From NCBI GenBank assembly GCA_958295665.1, contig OY282560.1:142716091-142780090 (forward strand): 64,000 nt of DNA, given 5' to 3'. The DNA is from Tipula vernalis. Lineage: Eukaryota > Arthropoda > Insecta > Diptera > Tipulidae. Each line of letters begins with the position of its first letter. The first letter of the stretch is position 1. Under the pieces are notes generated by a model. The model was not told the origin of the DNA, made no database searches, and saw only the letters and a program-made list of their open reading frames with translations. A program made the position numbers and the translations under genes. This document shows positions 43,701 through 56,490 of this stretch, piece by piece.

Positions 43701-45325
43701 GGAATTTTACATCATTCATCAAACCGAAATTTAACATTGGCCTTGGAAAGTTGTAGTTTTCAGAGCATCCTCATGATTTATCGTCAGGCAACTAAATGTA
43801 AACGCCATCAAAATGTTAAACCCCATTTTACCCTGAAGAACTGTGTAATGGCCAAATTAGTGGGTTTTTTCAATTACCTGATAATAATGAAGAAATTTGA
43901 ATTCGGCTCTAAAACTGCCGGCTCTTCTGGTTATTGAATGAGGTAACATTCCTAATAGAGGATCAATTAGTCGGACCTTAACTTGCTATTCAGCGCAATA
44001 ATGCTGAGACTTAATAGAAACTCAACAAAGGCTTAGAACGCCCTAGTGACTAAATCATTATTTATTTAGCCAAATCCATTTTACAATTTTTTTGTCATAA
44101 TTTTTAATGTGCACAAACCCCGGAATATAAATTACAATAAAAAGCTTAATAATTAATTGAATTTATTTAAAATTAAATATTTCTAAACAAATATTGTTTG
44201 TTTCATTTCTTAAGAAATTTGTGTTACGTTGGACTGAAAATTTAGCTTCCACAAACAATTTTGACTATGATAGTATGTACAATGTATATGCATATTAAAA
44301 TACACGATAAAAGCTTTCAGGCCATAAACTTTAAATTGCTTAAAAAAAAAAGTTTAAGCAAACTGAAATTAATTTTTGTCTGGGAAATTGATATTATTTA
44401 TAATTTAAGCTTTTCAGTAATTAACATAATTACTCTAATTTTTTCTATTTTTAGCATTCGTTTATTCATTATGGTATACGTATCTTTTATGTCGTGGACA
44501 TTATTTCAACTGACACACACACAATGGCTGGAAATACAACAACAAAACAATTTCATGCTAAATTATAATTTATGTATGGCAAATAAACATAATGTACTGT
44601 ACCTAATTAAGAATTTTGGTTTTAAAGTATGTAATTGGAAATCATAAAAATTATATTAGTTCAAATTTTAAATTAAACTTTATTATTATTGCCTTTATTA
44701 CGGTTATGTTAGAGTGTGGTGTTCGCATATTATTCATCATCTTCAAAACACATTTTTTTCATGTTGTAATAAATTCATGCTCACATCTGATAATTTTTTT
44801 TTTATGTTCGCTGAAAATTTAATTTAATTATGTTTATGAATTTTTATAATCTTTTATCAGGCTAAGTATTAATTAATCATTTTGAATATATACAGTTTAC
44901 ATTGCCATTAGATATGTTATACTTTTGTTGATTATAAATAATTCATTGTCCACCAATAATTCTTTGTTTTTTTTTAACGCAACTTTACATAAAAATTGTG
45001 CTAATTATTATGGGGGAGGAAAATTACATATGCAAATGAGATAACCGAAAAATAAATACTCAATTTACAAACCTACTCGTAATTCTTTAGGAAAAATAGT
45101 TTCCTTATTGATGGAAATGTGACATTTTGGATTAATTGAATCACTGTTTCACATCATTTGTTTAAATGTACGAATACAAATAGAATTGAAACTTCTTAAA
45201 TTTTTAAAGAATTATCTTATTGTGCTTTTAATAACTCACAAACAAAATTAACATATTATGAGTGTTTTAATGTGGAATATGGCGATGTGGTAGTGCTTAT
45301 TGATAGAAATACTTTATTGGTTGAA
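43701..45325. other. AT-rich spacer, unassigned open frames
   Basis: The longest open frame (44261-44647, plus, 128 codons) encodes hydrophobic, Ile/Phe/Leu-rich sequence without motif. Composition suggests chance in AT-rich DNA. No repeat identified. Confidence 0.35.
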
Positions 45326-45330
45326 ACTAA

Positions 45331-45377
45331 AGCGAAATTTAAAACTATTCCAGGGCTTGATAGTTTTAAATTTCGCT
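45331..45377. repeat. Perfect 18-bp stem hairpin
   Basis: AGCGAAATTTAAAACTAT (45331-45348) and its exact reverse complement (45360-45377) are separated by 11 bp. No T-run follows it and no function is evident. Confidence 0.85.
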
Positions 45378-45387
45378 GCGAATCGAG

Positions 45388-45465
45388 ATAAGAGAACGAA
45401 GAGAAATTTTATGAAATTGTTATGGATGACGAGACCATGATAGTCGACCACCGCGAACTATTCTA
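45388..45465 (+). pseudogene. Tc1/mariner-type transposase scrap
   Basis: Reads EKFYEIVMDDETMIVDHREL and then a stop. The 'IVMDDETY' context with the first catalytic Asp is shared by a group of insect Tc1/mariner transposases. Only about 20 residues remain, so the call is tentative. Confidence 0.4.
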
Positions 45466-45757
45466 GTTATTTAATAACAACTTATTAATTCGATATTAAC
45501 CTCAAACAGTTCATTAACTATGCTGATGGATATGCCTATTATATACCTTTAAAAATACTGCTCTAAAATCGTGTGTTTTCTTAGATTTTATCTTGTGAAA
45601 AAGGTACTATTTATATAGTTGGTATTTGTCGCTATTGCTGTTTATCCTTCTATTTTATTATCATTAATTGGTGATTAAATTTAAAATTAATATAAAACAA
45701 AACAAAAAAAATTATAAAATAATAAAATTAAGTCAATCTGACCTTCTAAACTGAAAG

Positions 45758-45875
45758 AGGCTGTGGCAATTCCTATTAGTTTTTGAAAAGGTAACATAAC
45801 AGATATTACGAACTACAGACCAACTTCCTTGCTCCCAGTTTTCATTAAGATTATTGAGAAGCTAAATATAATGCA
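45758..45875 (+). pseudogene. Non-LTR reverse transcriptase fragment
   Basis: Reads VAIPISF, a stop, KGNITDITNYRPTSLLPVFI and KIIEKL, the first RT block ('P..KKG...D..NYRPISLLP...K..EK') of Jockey/CR1-like elements. It degrades quickly on both sides. Nothing else of the element was identified nearby. Confidence 0.65.
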
Positions 45876-46599
45876 CGAGAATCATTAGTTTCTAGAATTA
45901 CCCACTTTACTATTAGAATAGCTTTTCCATGCCGAATTTCGAGGAATAACGTTGAAGTAGGCATACCTATGCGCATACCCTTTTAAGAGAAATGTAGTAT
46001 AAAAGTTAGGATTGATGGAGTCAATATTTGAAATCGAATTTGTTTTTTGTTTTTTCTGCCACCTAGAATGGAGGTGAAGAGGTGCATCGCATACAATGTT
46101 TTTGAGAACAAAAATCGATCATACTGTTGCCCAACGTAATATCACTATCAGCGTGGGTTGTTGATTCGTTCAGATATATTTAATTTACGAAGTTAATATT
46201 TTTCATTAGCTTAATTCGCTAGACAATTTATACACTAGGCATTCTGTGTGCAAAGAATGTCTATTAATAGGATGTGACCTTGGGTCAAGTCGCCTTGGGT
46301 CAATGAGCTGATGATGGGATTTAGGTTGTCAAATTTTTCCTTTCTCTTTTTAGTGTTGAGTTATTAAAAATGCAAAAGTGGAAAAACACGCTTTTTCACA
46401 CATTTAGGTTAGTATATCTCAACAACCTAACTGATAGGTTAGTTCTGTGACCAGATTCGGATTCAGCTCAAAAGTTTACTTCGGATGCGACTCTTCATCA
46501 AGAAAAAAATTCATACATGCTCGTGGTATTAGCTTAAGGCATAATTTAAATAATTAATTTTTAGATTGTAGCAGTTTTGTTAAATCTCTATTTTAAATC

Positions 46600-48660
46600 A
46601 GATGCAAATACATACTTTTGATTTTAGAGTTTGCGCTTCGTTTTTGTGGAATATTTCGTATTAACAATTATACATATCACTATAGATTTAGTACACTGCA
46701 CAGAGCTTAAAAATGAGTAGTAAAATTGAATTATGAATGTAAAAATTGAACTAGAAATTTATAAATTTGAATTTTTGGTAATATACCGCTATTTTATGTT
46801 GAATACAATAAAAAAATGTTTAACCCTTTTTTGCAGGCCTATGTAATTGTTGTTTTGGTTTTAACTTTTCCAAAACTTAGAAGCTCTGCACAATGTTCAA
46901 AATCTAAATTAATATAACTGTTAATACCAAATATGACACAAAAACGAAGCGCAACCTCCAAAATTAGAAGTATTAGCAATTTTAATATATTTGACAACAA
47001 CAACATTTCATAATGGATTTTGACAAGAACATTGTATCGCACTGGTTTCATTGAAAATTTAAAACGGAGATTTAGCAAAATTGCTACAATCTAAACTTGA
47101 ATTACTACTGTGAAGTTTTCCCAGTTTTTCGTCGCAGAAAAAATAAAAATGTTCATCAGATAACACTCAGATCTTATCCCATATCAGTTTTTTCTTTATA
47201 GTCTATTTCCAATACAAAACATTCAATATAAAGTTATCATAATTTAAAATTCTTTATTGCCTATCTCCTTAGAACTTGGTAGGCTGGAAATGATTTATTA
47301 TGTTTTGAGTTGGTAATAGTATAGACTAACTTTGATGAAGATCTAAGATCAGCCGTATGAGTGCAATTTCCGCAATCGGCCAACTTCCAAATGGCTTCAT
47401 ATAAAATAATTACGATTTTAAATTCTTTATTACCTATCTCCAATGAACCTAATAGGACGGAAACTATTCTTTATGTTTTGAGCTGGTGACACCTAGACTA
47501 ACTTTCTTAAAGATCATAACCGCACTAGTTTCATTGAAAATTTGAATTAAAATGGAGATTTAACAAAACTGCTTCAATCTAAATATGAATTGTTTAAAGC
47601 GTCTCGCAAAGCTCTGCACAGTATTCTTAATCTTTAGTGATATAATTGGTAATACCAAATATGACACAAAAATGAAGCTCAACCTCTAAAATCACAAGTA
47701 TTCGAAATTTTAGCCCTTCAAACTCATGACTGGGGTCCAAACGCAACCTACGCTTTCCGTGATCATAAAACCGGTCCTATGCTTATAAATAGACTTTACC
47801 ATACATAGTTTTCTTCGTTTTTTCATAAGGAAGAGCATGGTGTATCAGAAATCCGATCTTATTTACAGTTAGTTAATGAAAAAAGCATTCGAAGACTGAA
47901 AACCGGAAAAAAATCTGCAAAAAGCTCATTCTTTTATAAAAATTTCTAACTTTTCAACCGTTCAACCGATCTTAAAATCTCAAGTGGAGTTTTGAAGGAG
48001 AGACATCAGATCAGACTATTGAAAAAAAATTACTGTCATTTTATTCAGTTAAACAAATATATTTATTTGGGCCATTGAAAATGACGAAAATCCGAAAACT
48101 GAGAAGTGTGGAAAACTATTTATAAATAACCAAAAATTGTGTTTTAAATGTTTCTTTTATTATAAATTCGTAAAAAAGTTTAAACTGACTTAACAGGGTA
48201 TAGTATCGTACAAAAACTTAATTAACTGCCGCAAAATATAGGGCGCCCATGCTTATAGCATACTATTGTGATGGTTCGTTGCTGGTTTGTTATATCAGGA
48301 ATTCACTGTACATGACTATTATCCTCAGATTGTGTAATAATATAATGTTGATTTCAATATGAAATATAAAATTAACTTACCGCCATATCAGTTAAACGTC
48401 AACTCATGACTGTGGTTCGTTGACAACCCCACACACGATTTCGTAACACACTGCGTCACAGCCAGCGATCAACTCAAGCCGCAACTGACCTGACACAACT
48501 CATAGACCTTCGAATTGCATTATGATTAGTAATGAGTTGTAGGGTTAATAAAACTTAATGATAACAATATTTTATGCCGGATTGTGACAACAATAATATG
48601 TCGCACTGCTTCCATTGAAAATTTGATTTAAAATGTCAAATAAAGTCACTTTTAATCCAA
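46600..48660. repeat. Diverged direct-repeat region
   Basis: Blocks recur in the same direction. 'GCTCTGCACA...TACCAAATATGACACAAAAA' is at about 46883-46945 and 47611-47672 (offset about 727). 'CGCACTGGTTTCATTGAAAATTT' types are at about 47039, 47522 and 48603. 'TTCTTTATTGCCTATCTCC...GTTTTGAG(T/C)TGGT' is at about 47251-47315 and 47420-47490. This looks like an old tandem array with units near 0.5-0.7 kb that has since been rearranged. No coding sequence. Confidence 0.65.
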
Positions 48661-49025
48661 CTAGCAGAAGCTATTTTTGCTCCGGCGAAGCAAATTCATT
48701 GCTTACACTAATTATAAGTATAAATTACATGCATTTACAATTTCACGATTGAAAATTTTATTGAAGCTTAGTAAAGCTAAAAGATAGCCTTGACTTTGTT
48801 TCGTGTCAGTTACTTTTAATAATATTCAAAACATTATTAAAAGAACTTTGACGTCTAGGATTTAAAGTATAGCCTAGCAACACGTATATTTTTATAATCG
48901 TAAAGGTAGAAACAATCTTGACGGATCGGAGACGGAAGTACGCATGAAATGAAAAATAAAAAATTTCCTGATAATCTCAACGCACGTTTTTGACATTAAA
49001 ATAATCTTAATTAAGAGCCATCAGA

Positions 49026-49100
49026 TTATGGATTTATGGCCATCAAAAAGTTTTAGTTCATGTTATGAACTAAAACTTTTTGATAGCCATAAATCCATAA
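49026..49100. repeat. 75-bp palindrome, 36-bp arms
   Basis: The left arm (TTATGGATTTATGGCCATCA...) and right arm differ at one position (GGCC against GGCT) and are separated by GTT. A partial extra copy (TTGATAGCCATA) follows at 49102. No coding or known element is associated with it. Confidence 0.9.
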
Positions 49101-49990
49101 GTTGATAGCCATATGTATATCCGACTCCTTGAACGGCACTTTTTTAACAAATCGTCAGGACGGTCGTTTGGCGTTTTACTATAAGAAGTAATTAACCTAA
49201 ATTGTGGCACCTCTTCCCTCAATATCACAATCGATTACGACAATACACAGCAAATATCACAGCCTCACAATTAATTACACATTATTTAGGTCTATACATC
49301 TCTAGTAATGTGAAAAATCCTTGAAAATTTAAATTACTCAGAACAGAGAGTATCCACAATATTCAATTTTTTTTTTTTAAAGATTTGTGTCATTTCTTCT
49401 GATAACAACATTATGTTAGCAGCCTGAGAATTGGCAGACAGAGAGAAACATATGGGAAATCACTTTTTTTCCTAAAACGAATTTTTAAATAAAAACGCTA
49501 CAAATTATGCGGGTGAACGTCGGGTAAGAAAATCATTTTCATTTTCTTGTAGAAATTTGTTTTTTTATACCAACATTTGTAAAATTTTCATAAATCCATC
49601 CTTTTGGTCAAATTGAAATAAGTCAAGTTATTATTCCACTAAAAAAGATTCTAAAAAATTATAACGTATGATTTTGGCTCTATACTGTAGGAGGCTCTGA
49701 TACTACTCGTACCAATACATGTTGTAAAGTTAGAAAACTTCAAAAAATGGGTTGAAAATTCCTTAAATTTAATTAGTTAGTGTCATTGAATACAGTTGAA
49801 ATGTAAAACTGCATGTTAGTTAATTTTACCTTGCAATAAATAAGAGGTTTTCGTAATTATAATGAAAGAAATATTTAGCACAATAACTACTGTATAACGA
49901 TAAAAGGCCTAACTTTGTTTCTTAAAAGAATTATAAAATTGTAAGAAATTTGATTATTAGTTGACAGGTAGTTCTCAAGAAAACTGCGCT
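49101..49990. other. AT-rich spacer
   Basis: Nothing recognised. Confidence 0.35.
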
Positions 49991-49995
49991 TCTAT

Positions 49996-50424
49996 ATGAG
50001 AAATTCAGCATCTACGATGAAAAAGCTTGATATGAAATTTGAATCAGACATGGAAAATGATTCTATGTATTGTAATAAAATTGTAAATTTTTTAAATGTT
50101 GTTAAACTACTAGAGCACATAACTACTGGAGCAACAGGTGTTATAACCGTGCTTCTAAAATGTAACGGATATACAATGCTACCGAAAACCTGTAAACATG
50201 TACTTAAAACGGCAGTTAGTAGTGATATTTCGAAAATAGATTCAGGAATCTTCGCTTATCTGGGTATTAAATATCACTTAGAAAATTATTTAAATTCAGT
50301 AAAAAATTTTGGATTATTTATTTCTGATGCTCCAGCTAAAGCCAGTGTAACCCGCATTAAATCACATACTCGTTATTTTGGATGTAGTAGGTGTACAATA
50401 CAAGGAATTTATTATATAGAGTGA
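49996..50424 (+). pseudogene. CACTA-like transposase, internally deleted copy
   Basis: 142 codons open. The first part, MLPKTCKHVLKTAVSSDISK followed by GIFAYLGIKYHLENYL, matches the 'LPK.SRTLLKTP......GG.YWY.G....L' start of a widespread insect transposase-like family. The second, GLFISDAPAKASVTRIKSHT followed by RYFGCSRCTIQGIYYIE, matches its 'F.CDAPA......GHTGY..C.+C...G' block. In relatives these are separated by roughly 150 residues including the 'N.DGLP' region; here they are adjacent and in frame. The first Cys of CDAPA is Ser (SDAPA). The copy looks internally deleted yet open, so it could still be a small ORF, though no expression evidence exists. Confidence 0.7.
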
Positions 50425-51820
50425 TATTTTTGAAACAAGTTGCACGCTATATGCACAAATGAATCGTTTTGATTCTAAACTAATGAATATCATCATAAGT
50501 AAGTATACCTGAACCTCCACCGAAGTGATATTAAGATCTGATTTATTTGTTTTTTTTTTTACAAAACAAATTCTGATAAAACACAGAAATACTGGAATAT
50601 TAAATTTAATTTGTTTGACAGGTAAAAATATAACCACAAGTCATTCATACATCAATTAAGGAATTTTTCAAAAGAATAACCCTAAGAATAAGCCGTAAAT
50701 ATTCTTACAATAATGCGATTTAATAACTGTATCGTATATATAACGCTAAACTTGATCGACACAAACGCAATTGCTGTCATGTAAATTTTTCCAAATAATC
50801 CAATAAAAATTGTTTGATCAAATCAATATTTCTTTAGCAGTATGGATATACATAACATTTTGGAAAAGCGTTAGGTGATGCTTAGTGGAAACATTTTAAG
50901 AAATGTATACTCCCACAATTTTACCAGAACGCAGATGTGGAACTGCTTTAAAAAATCCATATCTGATTAAAATTTAAATAAAGGAATAATAAAATAATAT
51001 TCCACCATGGAAAATTTACGTGATTGCTTTTGTCTTAATTAACCAATAAAATGTGTGGTCCGAAATAGTTTTACTTAGTTATTTTATAGATTTTATATCT
51101 TTGTTTACATATTCTGGGGCCTAACTTAAGCCCTAGAAGAGCCATAGTGTTTTAACATGTTTTTCTTAGTAAAAACCAATGTTGGATGGGCTTTTTGGTT
51201 TCCCACATACGACACAAGTAACATTTATAGGCATATTCAAGCTATCAGTTAAGTCAATACATCGTCTGTTTTGTCCATTTTATCCTTAGATGAACTCTTT
51301 TATTTACATTCTGTAAAAAACCTTCCAGTAGAAACAGTTCTAAATTTTGATATTGACGGTGTTCCGATTACAAAAATAAAATAATCAATTAGTATGTGGT
51401 CGACACATTGTGAAACTATGTTATTACATCTGTAAGGATATTTGGTCGGCTAATTGCCGCATCTGTTCCGGTACTCAATTTAGACACCAACCAAATGGAC
51501 ATGTCATTACAATTCGCCCTTATTTACTAATTATCTCCTCTCTTCCTCACTCTTAAAGGGAAACTATTACATGTTTCTATGTTCTGACTTTATTTTTTAA
51601 ATTAATTATATTGTAATTATTAGTTTTTTATAGATACATTTAATTTATACACAATCATAAATTAAGCAACAATGACATTTAATTTATCTGGTTTCTTTAT
51701 TTTTTTTTTCGTCTGGATTTTTTTTATAATATCAAAAATTGGCCCACAAATTTTGAAGAATTTTTTATATTAAAATACTAACTTTACTTCGGGCGATTCG
51801 GGGCGATTTTTCGTAACGAT
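50425..51820. other. AT-rich spacer
   Basis: Only AT-biased short frames. Possibly more of the CACTA-like element at the left edge, but no motif was recognised. Confidence 0.35.
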
Positions 51821-51829
51821 CGGACCAAG

Positions 51830-52417
51830 ATGTAAAAAATATCATATTGTTTGGTTTTTCTATTATTTCTTGTGGCTTTCTTCACTCCAGATTCGACAAT
51901 TTTGCACCCAGTTCAAAATTTGCTTCGTCACTAAAGACGACTTTGTTGAAAAAATTGTGGGAGATTTATTTTAAGAGTTATTTGAATCTTGTATGCCTTC
52001 AAATGAAGATATTTCTGCAAAATTCTGAATAAAGTGGTTGGTGGAATGTGTAATTAACTCATTAACACTAGCACTTACAGCAGCAATGTTTTCTTCTGAA
52101 CGACCATACGACGTTAGATTTTACTTTTTTCATCCTTTACCGAACCATTTTGCAGCAATTTTTTAATGGCCACAATTGACGGGCAATTTTCTCTACTATA
52201 TTCTATAAGAAATTTTCTTACACCTTCTGTTTAGCTTCCTCCAAATTTTAAATAATTTTTAACCAAAAATACATTTTGTTCAATCTATATCTCTCCATTT
52301 TTAATAACCATTAATTTGTGTTATTTGTCGTCTGTCAAATAACAGATGGCACTCTAGTACAAGAAATATAAATGGCGGTAAATTTAAAAATTAGCCTTAA
52401 ATAGAACACCCTTTATT
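51830..52417 (-). pseudogene. mariner-like (same broad group as 25.9-kb element) transposase relic
   Basis: Minus strand about 52110-52055 reads RSEENIAAVSASVNELI, the linker between the two helix-turn-helix motifs. 51965-51890 reads VVFSDEANFELGAKLSNLE, the first catalytic Asp block (cf. IIFSDEAHFHLGG in the 26-kb element). The right edge ends AATAGAACACCCTTTA, whose reverse complement AAAGGGTGTTCTATT resembles a mariner-type terminal repeat beside TA. The left end could not be found, so the copy appears truncated. Confidence 0.6.
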
Positions 52418-52429
52418 ATACCTATACAA

Positions 52430-55135
52430 TTTGTCTTAAAGACATCTTTGGAATAATTATTGAAATTTGCAAGGTGTACTAACCGAAGAGAAACATTTCT
52501 TCGAAAAGTGTTATGTTACCTCGGAAAACAGTACACAAACAACCTACAAATTTTTTTTTTTGTGTTTTATTGCTAAAATGATTCTTATGCATTGCTTCAA
52601 TTAATTTCAAATTTTGTAAGCAGGTAGATGCTGGATTGTCACATTTATCATCAACAAACAAAAAATCGTCTGTCTCATTTTTAAGAAAATCTATTTAGCA
52701 GTTTTCTCCTCCACTAACACAACAAATATTATTCTAGGCTTGAATGGGCTCAAAAGTTAACACGAACTGCTTAATTGCACAAAACTATTAATATTTGTGA
52801 GAATAAGAGGCGAAACAAAACGAACAAAAATATATGACTCGAAGGATAGACACGATATTTTTTAATCGATGTTTTGGGGTCCTGGTATAACCTAATTTGT
52901 CGAGAAATATAAAAATGTTATTGTTTTCGTTAGACCTGGACATCGATTTTGGTCGCAAAATGAGGAATGAGGATTGAGGATTGAGAATTTTGTATAAGTA
53001 CACGGCGTACAATATACATTTTTCTATTGAGTGCCGTCAAATATTTTTATTGGATTAGTGTATTTTCTCATGATGGTAAGTATCAAAAATAACCGAATCG
53101 GGTGAAATTCGTTCAAATTTTTGATGCTAAACGCGATTAGTGAATTTTTCGAGATTAGCTGTAGTGTGTCAAGTTCAAGGTTAGCTAATCGCTTTTTAAT
53201 TCGAGATCTAACTAAACGCGATTAGTGAACTAATCTCTCAATATTTCGAAGTTTATCTCTTTTTAATGAGTTTAGTGGAAGTGCACATGGCGCCATTTTA
53301 TGTAAATATTAAAATAAAATTATAAATAGAAGTTGCGCTATTTTAATATAGATGGAACTATTATCAACTTTTTTAAAAGTATAACAAATTTGTGATAGAC
53401 ATAAATAAATAAGATTGAAAATTTTCATTAATATTAAAGTATTTCAACAATAGTTTTTTTTTATGGCTGTACTGTTCTTATTTTGATCTATATATTGAAC
53501 AAAATCAAAAAAATCAGATCAAACAAGAGTGATGATATTTGTATTAATATCGATGCCATGAACTTGTTGTCCCACTTACTAAACCTTAGTCTGTCAATGC
53601 AAGAAGAATAGTGGTAGATTGACCAATTGAGTTTAGGTAATCGCGCTGATCTAATCCCTAGTATATCAGTGGTATTATGCTCGCCTTGAGTCATTTTTCT
53701 CTTTCTTCTAACATGAGGAATTCCTATTGTTGTTGTAACCGACGAAATTCATTTTACTTCGTTAATAAAAATCCAAAACAAATAATCGGTCGATCATGCA
53801 AAGTACAACTGGGAAGTAAACAATAAAATTGGTCGTGATCGTCAATAAAAAAAACAAAACGCAACACAAATAAATGGTTTTTAATTTACACATTCTTCGT
53901 CGGCCACACTCGTAATATTTTTAAATATGTATTCCTTTTTTTTGGAATTTGTTATTTTTTTGAGTTATGTAAGACAGGTATAAAATTGACATAAATTTCA
54001 AAGTACTAAAATGTTGAGCAACAGAGGACTAAATTGTGATTTAACGCACTTTTTAATTTTTTTGAAGTGTTTACATATCATCAACTCAGAATTTTGCTTA
54101 TCCTTGTATGCATTTTGCCTCTATTGGAGAAAACTCCATTTGAAGCTTAGCTGAAAATTTAAAGATGTTCTGAGCGTTGCGATTTCATTACTAAAATTTG
54201 GTTTCCGAATAGATTTATTAGAAGAAAGCTTAATTACGAAGTACAATGCTTCAAACTCAGAGTATTTTAAATATTTAAGTTTTAAATTTAATGTCCAGTT
54301 TTGGACCAACTTTTCTTAAAAGGCTTGTCTATGTCCATAACATTTTCTCTACATCCTCGATTTTGGAAATACTAATTTTTAGAAATTTTCGAATGAATTT
54401 TCAATGAACCTTTCCCGTTCAAGTATACACGCAAAATTTTAGCTTACAAAGAAGTTCGAATTGTTAGCTTTAAGAAGTTGGAAGACATTTTGCAAATCAA
54501 AGCTGAAAATTCTAAACAGTTTGGCTTAGGTAATTTTTATTTAGAATGTGTGCCTCATACTCGTTGATTTATTCTACGGATGTAGCCACTGCCATTATCG
54601 CATTGTCTCATATTTATCGCACAGATCTTTTAAGGACGATCGAACTCCAAACTAAATTGTTTGTTGAACGTATCGCTGTATATCCATTGTTTGATGTTGA
54701 CGCCAGGATATTTAATCTTAAATAAGTTGAACATCTTCACTCAAGGATCACTCAAGGATATAGACAAAAAAATAAAAGTGGAGAAAAAGTTTGCGGATAT
54801 AGGCCAAATCGCACGGATATAGATAAAACCACAGACATAACAACAGTAAAAATTTGTGAAAATAGACAAATTTTAAAAAAAATATCTCAGGAACGGTTGG
54901 AGTTAGCTGAATTTTGTTGGGAAGTTTGGATTCGTTATGGTCGTTTTTCAAATTCAGCAGAATTTGGACATATACAACAATACTTCTAAGATGACGACAA
55001 TCCACTAACTGACGACTTTCAATTTACGTAACTAAAAGTAACAAAAAGGTATTTAAACTTTTTCCTTTTAGGAGAGTTCAGTTATAAGGTTAAATACTAA
55101 ATTAACCAGAACTCAAAAGTCGGCATAAAACTGGG
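52430..55135. other. AT-rich spacer with scattered short repeats
   Basis: CTAAACGCGATTAGTGAA occurs at about 53127-53144 and again (minus its first base) near 53212. 52930-52990 belongs to the inverted pair with 56491-56550. No gene recognised. Confidence 0.4.
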
Positions 55136-55139
55136 CTAT

Positions 55140-55492
55140 TTCACTGGCACAATTCCTCTAGACACAATTCCACTAGACACAATTCCACTTGACGAAATTC
55201 CACTGGGACAATTCCACTTGACACAATTCGACTGGAGAACAATTTAACGTGCGTTACAACTTTTATAGTTACATGGAAACGCAAACTTACACTTTAATAT
55301 ATTATTGGTATTATTGAAACGTAATTACGAAGATAACTATAACTATGGATTTTAGATTAATAAAAACCGTAGTGGTCAAATAAGCTAATTTATAACAAAA
55401 GAAGTGTTTACCTTTCAAAAAATGTTAAAGGTAGCAATTCCACTCGACACGATTCCACTGCATACAATTCCATTGGCACAAATGAAATTTAA
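55140..55492. repeat. Tandem ~15-bp repeats (GACACAATTCCACTA type), two blocks
   Basis: About six units at 55140-55240 and three to four at 55438-55490, all variants of ACACAATTCCACT(A/T)G. Both blocks run in the same direction with about 195 bp between. The style is like the sub-terminal repeats of the MULE at 4.7-6.0 kb, but no inverted partner or transposase was seen. Confidence 0.75.
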
Positions 55493-55960
55493 TTAAATGC
55501 GAAAATTACTTCAAAATTACCCAAAACCAAATTCGCTCGTAGTATGTAATTGAATTGTATTTTTCTCTAACTTTGAAGTAATTTTCGGAATTAATTAAAT
55601 TTAATTTAAATCTAATTTTTACTTATCCATTTTAGTTATTTATAAGTAATATAATAGATAAAACTATATTTCCCTCCCACCGAACGGACTACCGGCACAA
55701 GTTACAAATACAATAACCAAGATCACCCTCCTTGCCCACCAAAATTAGAAGGAAAAAGCGTTATTACGTTTGTTTGCCGTCGGTATTCGGTCGTCTCGGC
55801 TGTTAGAATTAAATTTAACCGAAATTCGAAGAGTTGTCCAACGAAAAATGATTCGATCTTCGAAAAGTGTTGCCTAACGTTTACAGGACTGAAATTTTGA
55901 TCAAAAGTATCGAAATACTTTCAATTTTTTTTTTGGATCAACATTTTCATTCCTGATGTG

Positions 55961-56444
55961 AGAATAAACAATTGAAAAATAAAAATAACAATGCAGTTCT
56001 CATGCGTACGAAAGGAAGATTGTATATATTTTTATTTTCAGTAATTTTCTCCAAAATTTGAAACTAATCAAATTGTTAATTGAATAATGATTTAAAGATA
56101 AATATTAACTAAAATTTAAAAATAAGTCAGAAAAATATATATAGTATAAACTATTCCTGCTCTTGGATTGACACTAATAAGTCAAAATCAGTTATTATAT
56201 TTTTCACATTATCGCTCTTATGTGTGTCACATTATCTCTCTTATTTGCATCAAGATAAAAAACTAAAAAATCGTACATTTGACACTATCAAATGTGCATT
56301 TTTTTTTTTAGTTTTCTGTTTAACAATTTGATTAGTTTTAAATTTTGCAGAAAATTACTGGACGTAAAATTATGTACAACCTTCCTTTCGCACGCATGAG
56401 ATGACACTGAATTGTTTTTTTTTTATTTTTCAAATGTTTATTCT
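55961..56444. repeat. Inverted repeat, ~120-bp arms
   Basis: 55961-56080 (AGAATAAACAATTGAAAAAT... to AACTAATCAAATTGTTAA) is matched in reverse by 56320-56444, including CTCATGCGT(A/G)CGAAAGGAAG in both. The loop of about 240 bp contains its own stem (AAAACTAAAAAATCGTACAT... against ATGTGCATTTTTTTTTTAG..., about 56252-56316). This resembles a foldback or long-TIR nonautonomous element. Confidence 0.75.
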
Positions 56445-56490
56445 CCGTTTTTCTCTACTCTTTGCACATCAATTTAATTTACGAATTGTC

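Noticed and set aside
44261..44647. 128-codon plus-strand frame as a membrane protein
   Set aside because: Hydrophobic stretches come from T-rich sequence. No homologous pattern recognised and no flanking gene signals.
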